Source: PALSA-1006 sp037140475
Lineage (GTDB): Bacteria; Pseudomonadota; Gammaproteobacteria; Burkholderiales; Gallionellaceae
NCBI GenBank assembly: GCA_037140475.1
Contig: JBAXEJ010000014.1
Location: 1 to 46,119 of the forward strand
Reading direction: 5' to 3'
Length of the DNA: 46,119 nucleotides
In this document: positions 7,418-15,020 of the stretch, piece by piece
Position numbering within the stretch: the stretch's first letter is position 1
Layout: each line of letters starts with the position of its first letter
Made by a program: the position numbers and the translations under genes
Notes under the pieces: model-generated
Told to the model about the DNA's origin: nothing
The model's input: only the letters and a program-made list of their open reading frames with translations
Databases searched by the model: none

Positions 7418-9268
7418 TTATTTCTCCACCTGCGACACATCACGTACTGCGCCTTTATCTGCGCTTGTAACCATAGCAGCGTAGGCTCGTAACGCCGCCG
7501 AAACTTTACGCGGGCGCGCTGCAGCTGGTTTCCACGCTTGCTTGCCTTTAGCGTCCATCGCTGCACGGCGTTGCGCCAACTCTGCATCAGCTACGGCAAG
7601 GTTGATCGTGCGGTTCGGAATATCGATCTCGATACGATCACCTTCCTGCACCAGCCCAATTGCGCCACCCGCTGCCGCCTCTGGCGAAGCATGACCGATA
7701 CTCAAACCCGATGTGCCACCAGAGAAGCGTCCATCCGTCAGCAAGGCGCAGGCTTTACCTAAGCCTTTAGATTTCAAATATGAAGTTGGGTAGAGCATCT
7801 CCTGCATACCTGGCCCACCTTTCGGCCCTTCGTAGCGAATCACCACCACATCACCGGCAACAATCTCGTCAGCAAGGATGCCGGCTGTCGCAGCATCTTG
7901 ACTTTCAAACACGCGTGCTCTGCCACTAAATTTCAAAATACTGTCATCCACACCCGCCGTTTTTACGATACAGCCATCGAGTGCGATGTTGCCGTACAAC
8001 ACGGCTAAACCACCGTCTTGCGAATAAGCGTGTGCTTTATTACGAATGCAGCCAGCTTCTCGATCTGCATCTAAATCGGGATACATCATTGACTGAGAAA
8101 ACGCGATGGTGGTTGGAATGCCGCCTGGCGCTGCACGGAAAAGTTTCTTCACATTTTCGTCAGCGGTCTGCACGATGTCCCACTGCTTCAGCCCTTCGCT
8201 CATCGTTTTGCTATGAACAGTGCTTGCGTTGCCATGCAATAAACCCGCACGCTCCAACTCACCGAGAATAGCGGCGATACCACCCGCACGATGCACATCT
8301 TCCATGTGGTATTCACTTGATGGCGCAACCTTGCATAAGGTAGGCACATGGCGCGACAAACGATCCATGTCTTTCATGGTGAAATCGACACCGGCCTCAC
8401 TCGCAATGGCGAGTAGATGCAGCACGGTATTGGTCGATCCACCCATCGCAATGTCTAGCGTCATCGCGTTTTCAAAGGCTTCAAAAGTAGCAATATTGCG
8501 TGGCAACACTGACACGTCATCTTGCTCGTAATAGCGTTTGCACAATTCCACAACCGTGCGACCCGCGCGCAAAAATAGTTGCTTACGTTCCGCATGCGTT
8601 GCCACCAACGAACCATTACCAGGCAACGACAAACCGAGCGCTTCAGTCAAACAGTTCATCGAGTTTGCGGTGAACATGCCTGAGCAAGAGCCGCAAGTTG
8701 GGCAAGCGGAACGCTCAATCGCATCCACCTCGGCATCACTCACTCGGCTATCCGCCGCCGCCACCATGGCGTCCACCAGATCCAGTCCTTTGATTTTGCC
8801 ATTCCAATTCACCTTGCCCGCTTCCATTGGGCCGCCGGATACAAAAATCACTGGGATATTTAAACGCATCGCCGCCATCAACATGCCGGGAGTAATTTTG
8901 TCGCAGTTAGAAATACACACCAACGCATCCGCACAATGTGCATTCACCATGTATTCCACGCTGTCAGCAATCAAATCGCGCGAGGGCAGCGAATACAACA
9001 TACCGTCATGCCCCATCGCAATACCGTCATCCACCGCAATAGTGTTGAACTCTTTTGCAATGCCACCGGCTTTTTCAATCTCGCGCGCCACCAATTGCCC
9101 CATGTCTTTGAGGTGCACGTGGCCAGGCACAAACTGTGTGAATGAATTGGCAATCGCAATGATTGGCTTACCAAAGTCGCCATCCGTCATGCCAGTCGCA
9201 CGCCACAAAGAGCGAGCGCCAGCCATGTTGCGGCCATGAGTAGAAGTGCGGGAACGGTATTGGGGCAT
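7418..9268 (-). CDS. ilvD: Dihydroxy-acid dehydratase
   Basis: Dehydrates 2,3-dihydroxyisovalerate and 2,3-dihydroxy-3-methylvalerate to the keto acids in valine and isoleucine synthesis. From the ATG at 9268 it is 616 aa, the standard long IlvD length. Family landmarks: CDKITPGMLMA and CPTCGSCSGMFTANSMNCL carry the Fe-S cluster cysteines; DGRFSGGTSGLSIGHASPEAA is the C-terminal signature. An in-frame start 34 codons upstream (9370) would run under the divergent lgt gene and adds a sequence not typical of the family, so 9268 (with GAGAG upstream) is preferred. Cytoplasmic. Divergent from lgt across a 63-base promoter region. Confidence 0.96.
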   Translation of the reverse strand: MPQYRSRTSTHGRNMAGARSLWRATGMTDGDFGKPIIAIANSFTQFVPGHVHLKDMGQLVAREIEKAGGIAKEFNTIAVDDGIAMGHDGMLYSLPSRDLIADSVEYMVNAHCADALVCISNCDKITPGMLMAAMRLNIPVIFVSGGPMEAGKVNWNGKIKGLDLVDAMVAAADSRVSDAEVDAIERSACPTCGSCSGMFTANSMNCLTEALGLSLPGNGSLVATHAERKQLFLRAGRTVVELCKRYYEQDDVSVLPRNIATFEAFENAMTLDIAMGGSTNTVLHLLAIASEAGVDFTMKDMDRLSRHVPTLCKVAPSSEYHMEDVHRAGGIAAILGELERAGLLHGNASTVHSKTMSEGLKQWDIVQTADENVKKLFRAAPGGIPTTIAFSQSMMYPDLDADREAGCIRNKAHAYSQDGGLAVLYGNIALDGCIVKTAGVDDSILKFSGRARVFESQDAATAGILADEIVAGDVVVIRYEGPKGGPGMQEMLYPTSYLKSKGLGKACALLTDGRFSGGTSGLSIGHASPEAAAGGAIGLVQEGDRIEIDIPNRTINLAVADAELAQRRAAMDAKGKQAWKPAAARPRKVSAALRAYAAMVTSADKGAVRDVSQVEK

Positions 9269-9296
9269 GATGTCTCTCGAAAAAAAGTTAAGCACG

Positions 9297-9302
9297 TATA
9301 AT
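9297..9302 (+). promoter_or_regulatory. Candidate -10 box for lgt
   Basis: Perfect TATAAT in the short ilvD-lgt divergent gap, placing a start of transcription near 9309 and lgt at 9332. No good -35 is visible at the right distance, so an activator or weak basal use is possible. Confidence 0.45.
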
Positions 9303-9331
9303 CTAAGAATTAATTTTACTCTATTCGTCCC

Positions 9332-10120
9332 ATGCTCGTTCATCCGCAATTCGACCCCGTCGCTATTCATTTAGGCTCTATGGGTATTCATTGGTACGGA
9401 CTAATGTATCTCGTCGGCTTTGCCAGCTTTATTGGATTGGGGCGACTGCGCCTACGCAGCCTGAATCGCACCGGCTGGAATGAAAAGTTTCTCGATGACC
9501 TGCTATTTTATGGCGTGCTCGGCGTTGTACTCGGTGGGCGTTTGGGCGAAGTATTGTTTTACAACCCTGATTATTATTTCTCGCATCCTGCAAAGATTCT
9601 CGCGGTATGGGAAGGCGGCATGTCTTTTCATGGTGGCTTTTTAGGCGTGTTGGTGGCGATGACATTATTCGCACGTCAGCGCAAAATCAACTGGCTGCCA
9701 TTGATGGACTTCATCGCCCCCTTAGTGCCACTAGGCTTGGGCGCAGGGCGCATCGGAAACTTTATCAATGCAGAACTCTGGGGGCGCCCTACCGATCTAC
9801 CCTGGGGAATGGTGTTTCCGAATGTGGACAGCCTGCCACGCCACCCTTCGCAGCTTTACGAATTTGCGCTGGAAGGTATCGCGCTATTTGCACTGCTTTG
9901 GCTCTACTCAAACAAACCTCGCTCAGCTGGCGCAGTATCGGGATTGTTTTTAATCGGTTACGGTAGCTTCCGCTTCATTGGAGAATTTGCCCGCACTCCC
10001 GACGACGGCATCTTTGGTTTAATGACATTCGGCATCAGCATGGGGCAGTGGTTAAGTTTGCCGATGGTGGTGGTTGGCATCGTGATGATGAAATACGCTT
10101 ACAAGCAGAGGGCGAAATGA
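9332..10120 (+). CDS. lgt: Prolipoprotein diacylglyceryl transferase
   Basis: Inner-membrane enzyme moving diacylglycerol from phosphatidylglycerol to the lipobox cysteine of prolipoproteins, the first lipoprotein maturation step. 262 aa, about seven membrane spans. Signature GRIGNFINAELWGRPTD lies near residues 139-155, HGGF (about 103-106) matches the conserved HGG motif, and the Lgt N-terminal IHWYGLMY stretch is present. Several lipoproteins in this window (LivK, the 22.0-23.0 kb binding protein) would be its substrates. The ribosome site is weak. Its stop overlaps the start of the next gene by four bases (ATGA), coupling a housekeeping gene to a toxin-antitoxin pair. Confidence 0.97.
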   Translation: MLVHPQFDPVAIHLGSMGIHWYGLMYLVGFASFIGLGRLRLRSLNRTGWNEKFLDDLLFYGVLGVVLGGRLGEVLFYNPDYYFSHPAKILAVWEGGMSFHGGFLGVLVAMTLFARQRKINWLPLMDFIAPLVPLGLGAGRIGNFINAELWGRPTDLPWGMVFPNVDSLPRHPSQLYEFALEGIALFALLWLYSNKPRSAGAVSGLFLIGYGSFRFIGEFARTPDDGIFGLMTFGISMGQWLSLPMVVVGIVMMKYAYKQRAK

Positions 10121-10515
10121 CACGATTAAATTATGACGCACTTGAAAATGCTTTGGCGCGCCTTGAAGAGGGATTTGTGGACGCGTCAAACTATCCGCAA
10201 CTTCTGACCGTGCGAGATGGCGTCATCCAGCGTTTTGAGATTGCGATGGATTTGTCGTGGAAATTAATGCAGCGCACACTGAAAGAAGCGTATCAACTTG
10301 ATGAAGGGATATTACTTTCCAAGAAAGATATTTTTCGCCAAGCCGCTAAATACCGCCTACTCGATGATACCGAAGCATGGTTTGGTCATTATGAGGCACG
10401 AAACAAAACATCTCACATCTATGACAACCAAGAGGCAGAACGCACATTTGAGCGCGCGCGTTTGTTTTTGGCTGACGCGAAAATTGTATTGGAAAGAATG
10501 CGCAATGCCATTTGA
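10117..10515 (+). CDS. HEPN-domain HepT-like toxin (HI0074 / nucleotidyltransferase substrate-binding family)
   Basis: All-helical 132-aa protein of the HI0074/HepT group. Residues RNKTSHIY fit the R-x4-H-x-Y active motif of HEPN ribonucleases used as toxins in type VII HepT/MntA systems. The chosen ATG (10117) overlaps the lgt stop as ATGA and has an AGAGGG ribosome site; longer readings inside lgt are unnecessary. The next gene, overlapping by 11 bases, encodes the cognate MNT nucleotidyltransferase. In characterised systems MntA adds AMP to HepT near the active tyrosine and silences it. Here the pairing, motif and gene order (toxin first) all match; toxicity itself is inferred. Confidence 0.85.
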   Translation: MTRLNYDALENALARLEEGFVDASNYPQLLTVRDGVIQRFEIAMDLSWKLMQRTLKEAYQLDEGILLSKKDIFRQAAKYRLLDDTEAWFGHYEARNKTSHIYDNQEAERTFERARLFLADAKIVLERMRNAI

Positions 10516-10798
10516 TGTCAAGCCGGAACATTTGGCGATAGTTAAATCTATTCTGAACACGTACCTGCCCGACAGGGAGATATTTGCATTCGGTTCGCGC
10601 GTCACCGGCAAAGCCAAGCCAACCTCAGATTTGGATCTCTGCGTGATCGGTGAAAGCTTGCCTTTTGAAATAGCCGCTAACCTGAAACTGGCTTTTAGTA
10701 ATTCGGACATTCCGTATGCCGTAGATTTGGTGGAATGGGCAAATTGCAGTGAGAGCTTTAGGGAATTGATCAGAAAACATCAACTCCGAATCTTCTAG
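10505..10798 (+). CDS. Minimal nucleotidyltransferase antitoxin (MntA-like, HI0073 family)
   Basis: 97-aa nucleotidyltransferase of the MNT type. The catalytic signature G-S-x10-D-x-D is intact (GSRVTGKAKPTSDLD), and a third acidic residue is offered by VDLVEW. Known members transfer AMP (or oligo-AMP) to the neighbouring HepT toxin. The start ATG at 10505 lies inside the toxin gene, overlapping it by 11 bases, so translation is coupled. A terminator follows at 10836-10866. A longer in-frame reading beginning at 10298 would overlap most of the toxin gene in another frame and was not adopted. Confidence 0.87.
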   Translation: MPFDVKPEHLAIVKSILNTYLPDREIFAFGSRVTGKAKPTSDLDLCVIGESLPFEIAANLKLAFSNSDIPYAVDLVEWANCSESFRELIRKHQLRIF

Positions 10799-10835
10799 TA
10801 AAAAACTCGGCTTAGGTGGGCGACAACAAACCGCA

Positions 10836-10866
10836 CTGCGACTTAAAAAATCGTCGCAGACTTTTT
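10836..10866 (+). terminator. Rho-independent terminator after HepT/MntA pair
   Basis: Perfect 7-base stem CTGCGAC/GTCGCAG (10836-10842 and 10853-10859), 10-base A-rich loop, then AC and five T residues. Ends the lgt-hepT-mntA unit. Confidence 0.75.
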
Positions 10867-11005
10867 CAAAACTGAAGCCATGTAGATTGTTTATGACTTG
10901 CGGCAGGAAGAGCGCCGCGACCGATTGAACATAGTGGACGAAGCAAGCTGATTGGCAAAACTGGCTGCGTGAACGCGCTACTGGCCTCCTAGTTGCATCG
11001 GTAAT

Positions 11006-11037
11006 GTTGGGTTACGCAATGAATCAGCTAACCCAAC
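11006..11037. repeat. Inverted repeat GTTGGGTTA/TAACCCAAC
   Basis: Perfect 9-base arms (11006-11014 and 11029-11037) around a 14-base loop, in the gap between mntA and the convergent outer-membrane gene. Arms of this kind, GTTGGGTTA with TAACCCAAC, recur in intergenic repeats of many bacteria as I recall. No T-run follows. The rest of the 10867-11053 gap shows nothing I recognise. Confidence 0.5.
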
Positions 11038-11053
11038 CGAGCTGCGGAATTTA

Positions 11054-11608
11054 TTAAAAAGTATACGTTGCCCCAAGAGAGATAATTGACGCTGTTATGT
11101 CCACGCCAGTGGAAGTCCAAGTAGCAAACTTTCCCAAGTAATCATACTGTGCTCGCAAATTTACTTGTGGGGTTAGATGATATTGCCCGCCAAACCCTAT
11201 AGTCGCAGTGTCTTCTGAGACTTCTGGACTTGTTGCCCAACGAATTGAAATTTGCGCTGTATTATGGGCAAGCCCTGCCTTGCCAAATAAATCAACTTTA
11301 TCGTTTATTGTGTACTTGCCTACCGCAACTAAGCGCAAAGAAGTAAGTTTGATTTTCGCAATACTCAAAACGGAATCACCAAAATTGGTATAACTCAGCT
11401 CACCAGCCCATGTGTCATTGAAATTGTAGCCACCTGTTAAGGTTGAAATGCCTGGGTCTGAATAAGTCCCTGCGGGCGCAGTTACGCCGCCCAATCTTGA
11501 CGCCCCTAAATCAAATCCAATATAACTTTTCCCCGTTGTTTCTGCCGTTGCGTTATTAACAAGCGCTAAACAAACGGCAACCCCCAAAATGATTTTTTTA
11601 ACTAACAT
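11054..11608 (-). CDS. Small outer-membrane beta-barrel protein (OmpA/OmpX-like barrel)
   Basis: 184 aa with a Sec signal peptide (about 22 residues ending ATA) and a mature part made of alternating polar/hydrophobic strands typical of an eight-stranded barrel: SYIGFDLGASRLGG, GGYNFNDTWAGELSYTNFG, LRLVAVGKYTINDKVDLFGKAGLA, TIGFGGQYHLTPQVNLRAQYDYLG and SIISLGATYTF, ending in the C-terminal aromatic needed for BAM insertion. It lacks the peptidoglycan-binding OmpA C-domain, so only a barrel is present. The ligand or role is unknown. Divergent from an XRE regulator across a palindrome-rich region, suggesting that regulator may control it. Confidence 0.85.
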   Translation of the reverse strand: MLVKKIILGVAVCLALVNNATAETTGKSYIGFDLGASRLGGVTAPAGTYSDPGISTLTGGYNFNDTWAGELSYTNFGDSVLSIAKIKLTSLRLVAVGKYTINDKVDLFGKAGLAHNTAQISIRWATSPEVSEDTATIGFGGQYHLTPQVNLRAQYDYLGKFATWTSTGVDITASIISLGATYTF

Positions 11609-11694
11609 GATTCGGATGCCTTTATGTGATTAAGAAAATGGAAAAACCTAATTACACTCCTAAGCATCGGAACTATTTTTTGCCTGCCCCGTTA

Positions 11695-11800
11695 ATTTGC
11701 GCAAATGCGCAATATGCCAATGATTGCATTTTATGCTGTTTTGCATATTCCGCCTAGCTGAGACCATATTTGCCGTTATCTACCTCGGCAACAAATATGG
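11695..11800. promoter_or_regulatory. Palindromic operator region and promoter of XRE gene
   Basis: Contains a perfect 12-base palindrome ATTTGCGCAAAT (11695-11706), then AATATGC (11712-11718 region) mirrored by GCATATT near 11743-11749, then CCATATTTG (11764-11772) mirrored by CAAATATGG (11792-11800). A candidate plus-strand promoter, TTGCAT (11741-11746), 18-base spacer, CATATT (11765-11770), is overlapped by the left arm of the last repeat, while its right arm covers the XRE start codon. This is the classic place for an autorepressor operator; binding is inferred. Confidence 0.5.
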
Positions 11801-12153
11801 CAGTGAAACAAAAAAAGCTTTCCACTCTTGGAGTTGATCTCGGCAACAACATACTCGAAAGACGGCTTACCCTCGGCTGGACACAGGCAGAGTTGGCAGA
11901 AAGACTTGGCGTGGATACGACAACCATCTCCCGCTTCGAACGGGGTAGCAATCTGCCTTCATTGCTTCGACTGGAAGAACTAGCGAATGTCTTGGACATC
12001 CCCTTATCTGCACTGATGGGTGCTTCTTCGTCACACAATCACGACCAGTCGCAAAAGGTATTCGGCTGGGTTGCTGAACTGAAAGAGGACGACAAAGAGT
12101 TCGTATTTAGAATTTTGAAGCAGCTCAGCGCTCATTTGTTGCCGCGCAGGTAG
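11797..12153 (+). CDS. XRE-family helix-turn-helix transcriptional regulator
   Basis: 118-aa Cro/CI-type regulator. The HTH occupies roughly residues 18-72: LGNNILERRLTLGWTQAELA, then ERLGVDTTTISRFERG with the recognition helix TTISRFERG, and the closing LLRLEELANVLDIPLSAL. The C-terminal 45 residues are charged and helical, perhaps for dimerisation. A TTG nine codons earlier (11770) is possible, but it falls in the predicted -10 box, so the ATG at 11797 is preferred even though its ribosome site is weak. Palindromes around promoter and start codon suggest autoregulation. Single gene, divergent from an outer-membrane barrel gene. Confidence 0.85.
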   Translation: MAVKQKKLSTLGVDLGNNILERRLTLGWTQAELAERLGVDTTTISRFERGSNLPSLLRLEELANVLDIPLSALMGASSSHNHDQSQKVFGWVAELKEDDKEFVFRILKQLSAHLLPRR

Positions 12154-12241
12154 CATCGCCCCTCAAAACACCACTCAACTTGACAGCATTGCACTACTCG
12201 ACCACCATTTCTCCCGTTTCATTTAGGTAGCAAGCAAACAT

Positions 12242-13522
12242 TTGGACAATCTCTCTCTAAACGCACTTCTCGGCATTTTGCTATTGCTGCTTATTCTAGG
12301 TGCATGGTTCTCCGCAGCAGAAACCAGCATGATGACGATTAACCGCCATCGCCTAAACCATCTAATACGCGCAGGCAGCCACAGCGCTAAGATGACCAGC
12401 AAGCTGCTCTCCAAAATCGATAAGCTGCTTGGGTCTATTTTGTTTGGCAACACGCTCCTCAACGTTGCTGCTGCGGCCATCACCAACATTGTTATCATGC
12501 GTCTCTTCGGAGCAAGTGAACTAGCACTGCTACTCGGCACCCTACTCATTACTTTTGTGCTGCTCATTTTTAGCGAGATCATGCCAAAAGTGATCGCCGC
12601 GAGTTATCCCGAGCAAGTCGCACTCCCCTCCAGCTATTTACTCTCACCTCTAATTACCTTGTTTCATCCCGTTGTTTCAGTGGCCAGTTTGATCGTAAAA
12701 AGTTTTTTGTCGTTGCTTCGCATCAAAGTACAAACCGACCAAAGCAAACAAAAAGTGAGCTTAGAAGAAGTGCGCATGCTGGTATTAGAGGCTGAGCATT
12801 TTTTACCACGCCAACATCAAAAAATGCTTCTCAACCTAGTGGACTTGGAAAACGTTGAGGTGGATGACGTAATGATTCCCCGCAACCAAATTGAGGCACT
12901 AGACATTAACGCTGAGCCAGAAGTACTCAAACATCAGCTCGCCACCTGCCATCACACGCTATTGCCCGTGTATGAAGATGCGCTCGACAACATCATCGGC
13001 ATCCTGCATGTGCGCAAAACACTATCATTACTACAAAGCGAAGAATTCAGTGGCGCGGAGTTACGCGAACTTCTACTTGACCCTTACTTCATTCCCTCCA
13101 ACACCTCCTTACTTTCACAGCTACATCACTTCCAAGAACGTCATTTACGCTTAGGGTTAATCGTAGATGAATACGGCGAATTGCTAGGCTTGGTCACCCT
13201 CGAAAATATTTTAGAAGAAATCGTCGGCGATTTCACCACGCAGTCCCCAGGGCAGACGGGCAAATTTTTTAGGCAAGAAGACGGCAGCTTATTCATAGAG
13301 GGCAGCACGCTACTGCGCGACTTGAACCGTAAGATGGGATTGCACTTTCCACTCGATGGCGCAAAAACGTTAAACGGCTTAATTTTAGAACATCTAGAAG
13401 ATATTCCTGAAGCCGGCACGAGTCTAAAAATCAACGGCTATCCCATCGAAATTATGCAAACACAAGATCGTGTCGTTAAAGTCGCTCGGATTTTCATTGC
13501 GCCAACGCTCAAGGCGGATTAA
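12242..13522 (+). CDS. CNNM/CorC-family (HlyC/CorC) membrane protein with CBS pair
   Basis: 426 aa in the order expected for the family: an N-terminal CNNM/DUF21 membrane domain (about 1-185) with three to four spans and the WFSAAETSMM motif, a tandem CBS domain (about 205-325) beginning VDDVMIPRNQIEAL, and a C-terminal CorC_HlyC domain (about 340-420). Family members are linked to magnesium/cobalt efflux or resistance; the precise cargo is not certain. The start is TTG, chosen because the protein begins MDNLSLNALLGILLLLL as in relatives and no ATG fits. In related genomes this gene often neighbours the pilBCD cluster; here pilC follows after 123 bases. Confidence 0.9.
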   Translation: MDNLSLNALLGILLLLLILGAWFSAAETSMMTINRHRLNHLIRAGSHSAKMTSKLLSKIDKLLGSILFGNTLLNVAAAAITNIVIMRLFGASELALLLGTLLITFVLLIFSEIMPKVIAASYPEQVALPSSYLLSPLITLFHPVVSVASLIVKSFLSLLRIKVQTDQSKQKVSLEEVRMLVLEAEHFLPRQHQKMLLNLVDLENVEVDDVMIPRNQIEALDINAEPEVLKHQLATCHHTLLPVYEDALDNIIGILHVRKTLSLLQSEEFSGAELRELLLDPYFIPSNTSLLSQLHHFQERHLRLGLIVDEYGELLGLVTLENILEEIVGDFTTQSPGQTGKFFRQEDGSLFIEGSTLLRDLNRKMGLHFPLDGAKTLNGLILEHLEDIPEAGTSLKINGYPIEIMQTQDRVVKVARIFIAPTLKAD

Positions 13523-13645
13523 GTTTAGGTGCTTTACAAGCTGGGCAAAGCAAAGCATGATGCAGAAAATTATAATTGAGCCTTTAGTAAAATTTGTTCA
13601 ACGTTGCCAATCGCTTATGGCGCGACTTTGAGTTAAGGAAATAGC

Positions 13646-14866
13646 ATGGCTACTGCAGGTAAAGCAGCAAAAACAAAAGACATTCAATACAGCTGGGAAG
13701 GCAAAGACAAAGGCGGCAAAATCATCAAAGGCGAGATGCGCTCGCAAGGTGAAGCCAGTGTCTCTGCTCACTTACGCCGTCAAGGCATCACCGTTACCAA
13801 AGTTAAGAAGAGTTCTGGCGGCGGCGGTAGCGTATCTGAAAAAGACGTCACTCTGTTTACACGCCAACTCGCCACCATGTTGAAATCAGGCGTGCCACTT
13901 TTACAAGCCTTCGACATTGTTGGTAAAGGCCACGACAACCCTGCCGTCTCACGCTTGCTACTGGATATTAAAACCGACGTTGAGACAGGCAGTAGCTTGC
14001 AGCAAGCCTTTAAAAAATTCCCGCTCTACTTTGACGATCTCTTTTGCAACCTAGTGGGAGCAGGTGAGCAAGCGGGTATTTTGGATACCTTACTTGACCG
14101 CCTAGCCACCTATAAAGAAAAAATTCAGGCGATTAAAAGCAAAATTAAATCAGCACTGATGTACCCCATTTCCATCATCGTTATCGCCTTTTCTATCACT
14201 GCGGTCATTATGATTTTCGTTATTCCTGCTTTCAAGAAAATGTTCGAGGGTTTCGGTGCCGACCTGCCCGCACCAACGTTAATTGTAATGGCGATGTCAG
14301 ACTTTTTCGTGGAGTGGTGGTGGGCAATTTTTGGCATCATCGGCGGCGGCCTCTATTGGTTCTTTTACACCTGGAAACGCAGTAAAGTATTTCAACGCAA
14401 TATGGACATCCTGATGCTCAAAATGCCGATTTTTGGCCCTCTGATTCGCAAGGCCACTATCGCTCGCTGGACTCGCACCTTATCCACTATGTTCGCCGCA
14501 GGCGTTCCACTCGTTGAAGCATTTGACTCAGTGGCGGGCGCCTCCGGCAATGCAGTTTATTTTGATGCAACCAAAGCGATTCAACGCGAAGTCATGTCTG
14601 GCAGCAGCCTCACGGTTGCGATGCAAAACACCAACGTATTCCCGAGCATGGTGCTACAAATGGTGGCCATCGGCGAAGAGTCCGGTTCGATCGACAGTAT
14701 GCTATCTAAGGTGGCTGACTTTTTTGAAGCTGAAGTGGATGACGCCGTTGAAGCGCTGGCAAGCCTGATGGAACCGATCATCATGGTGGTGTTGGGAACG
14801 CTGATTGGCGGCATGGTGGTAGCGATGTATTTACCGATCTTTAAGATGGGTCAAGCAGTTGGCTAA
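13646..14866 (+). CDS. pilC: Type IV pilus inner-membrane platform protein PilC
   Basis: Inner-membrane assembly platform of type IV pili (type II secretion F family), 406 aa, normal length. Two T2SF repeats: about 68-192 (FTRQLATMLKSGVPLLQAFD...) and 270-400 (ARWTRTLSTMFAAGVPLVEAF...), with membrane spans near 170-195, 222-243 and 375-398. The N-terminal 60 residues (YSWEGKDKGGKIIKGEMRSQ) are the usual PilC cytoplasmic region. GTTAAGGAAAT precedes the ATG. The ATPase gene pilB, commonly immediately upstream, is absent here; pilD lies 154 bases downstream. It would work with PilB, PilT and PilMNOP encoded elsewhere. Confidence 0.97.
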   Translation: MATAGKAAKTKDIQYSWEGKDKGGKIIKGEMRSQGEASVSAHLRRQGITVTKVKKSSGGGGSVSEKDVTLFTRQLATMLKSGVPLLQAFDIVGKGHDNPAVSRLLLDIKTDVETGSSLQQAFKKFPLYFDDLFCNLVGAGEQAGILDTLLDRLATYKEKIQAIKSKIKSALMYPISIIVIAFSITAVIMIFVIPAFKKMFEGFGADLPAPTLIVMAMSDFFVEWWWAIFGIIGGGLYWFFYTWKRSKVFQRNMDILMLKMPIFGPLIRKATIARWTRTLSTMFAAGVPLVEAFDSVAGASGNAVYFDATKAIQREVMSGSSLTVAMQNTNVFPSMVLQMVAIGEESGSIDSMLSKVADFFEAEVDDAVEALASLMEPIIMVVLGTLIGGMVVAMYLPIFKMGQAVG

Positions 14867-14915
14867 AAACCACTACGCTTGGCATTTCCTCGTTGCTCAA
14901 GGGTTCGAAGTGCTC

Positions 14916-14947
14916 GTTTACTCAAAATGTAAACTCCGCTTTCTCAC
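14916..14947 (+). repeat. Inverted repeat GTTTAC/GTAAAC and 14-base element in pilC-pilD gap
   Basis: GTTTAC (14916-14921) and GTAAAC (14929-14934) surround a 7-base loop; the sequence CTCCGCTTTCTCAC (14934-14947) directly after it recurs exactly at 16564-16577, just before zapD. The 154-base gap shows no terminator with a T-run and no clear promoter. Confidence 0.35.
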
Positions 14948-15020
14948 CCCTTCGCGCCTTGTTCTGCCATCGCTCGTCACGTTTTTAGCATCAGATTTAC
15001 TCACTCATTTCATTTAAGCA

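Noticed and set aside
8538..9239. Long open frame on the plus strand opposite ilvD
   Set aside because: Shadow of the strongly conserved ilvD gene; composition is Thr/Ser/Ala/Pro-rich as expected of an antisense frame.
9269..9370. 34-residue N-terminal extension of IlvD
   Set aside because: Would lie under the divergent lgt start and promoter and is absent from the usual family N-terminus.
13611..13640. Sigma-54-like promoter (TGGCGCG...TTGA) before pilC
   Set aside because: Spacing between the GG and the second element is one base short and the final C is missing; pilC is not usually sigma-54 dependent.
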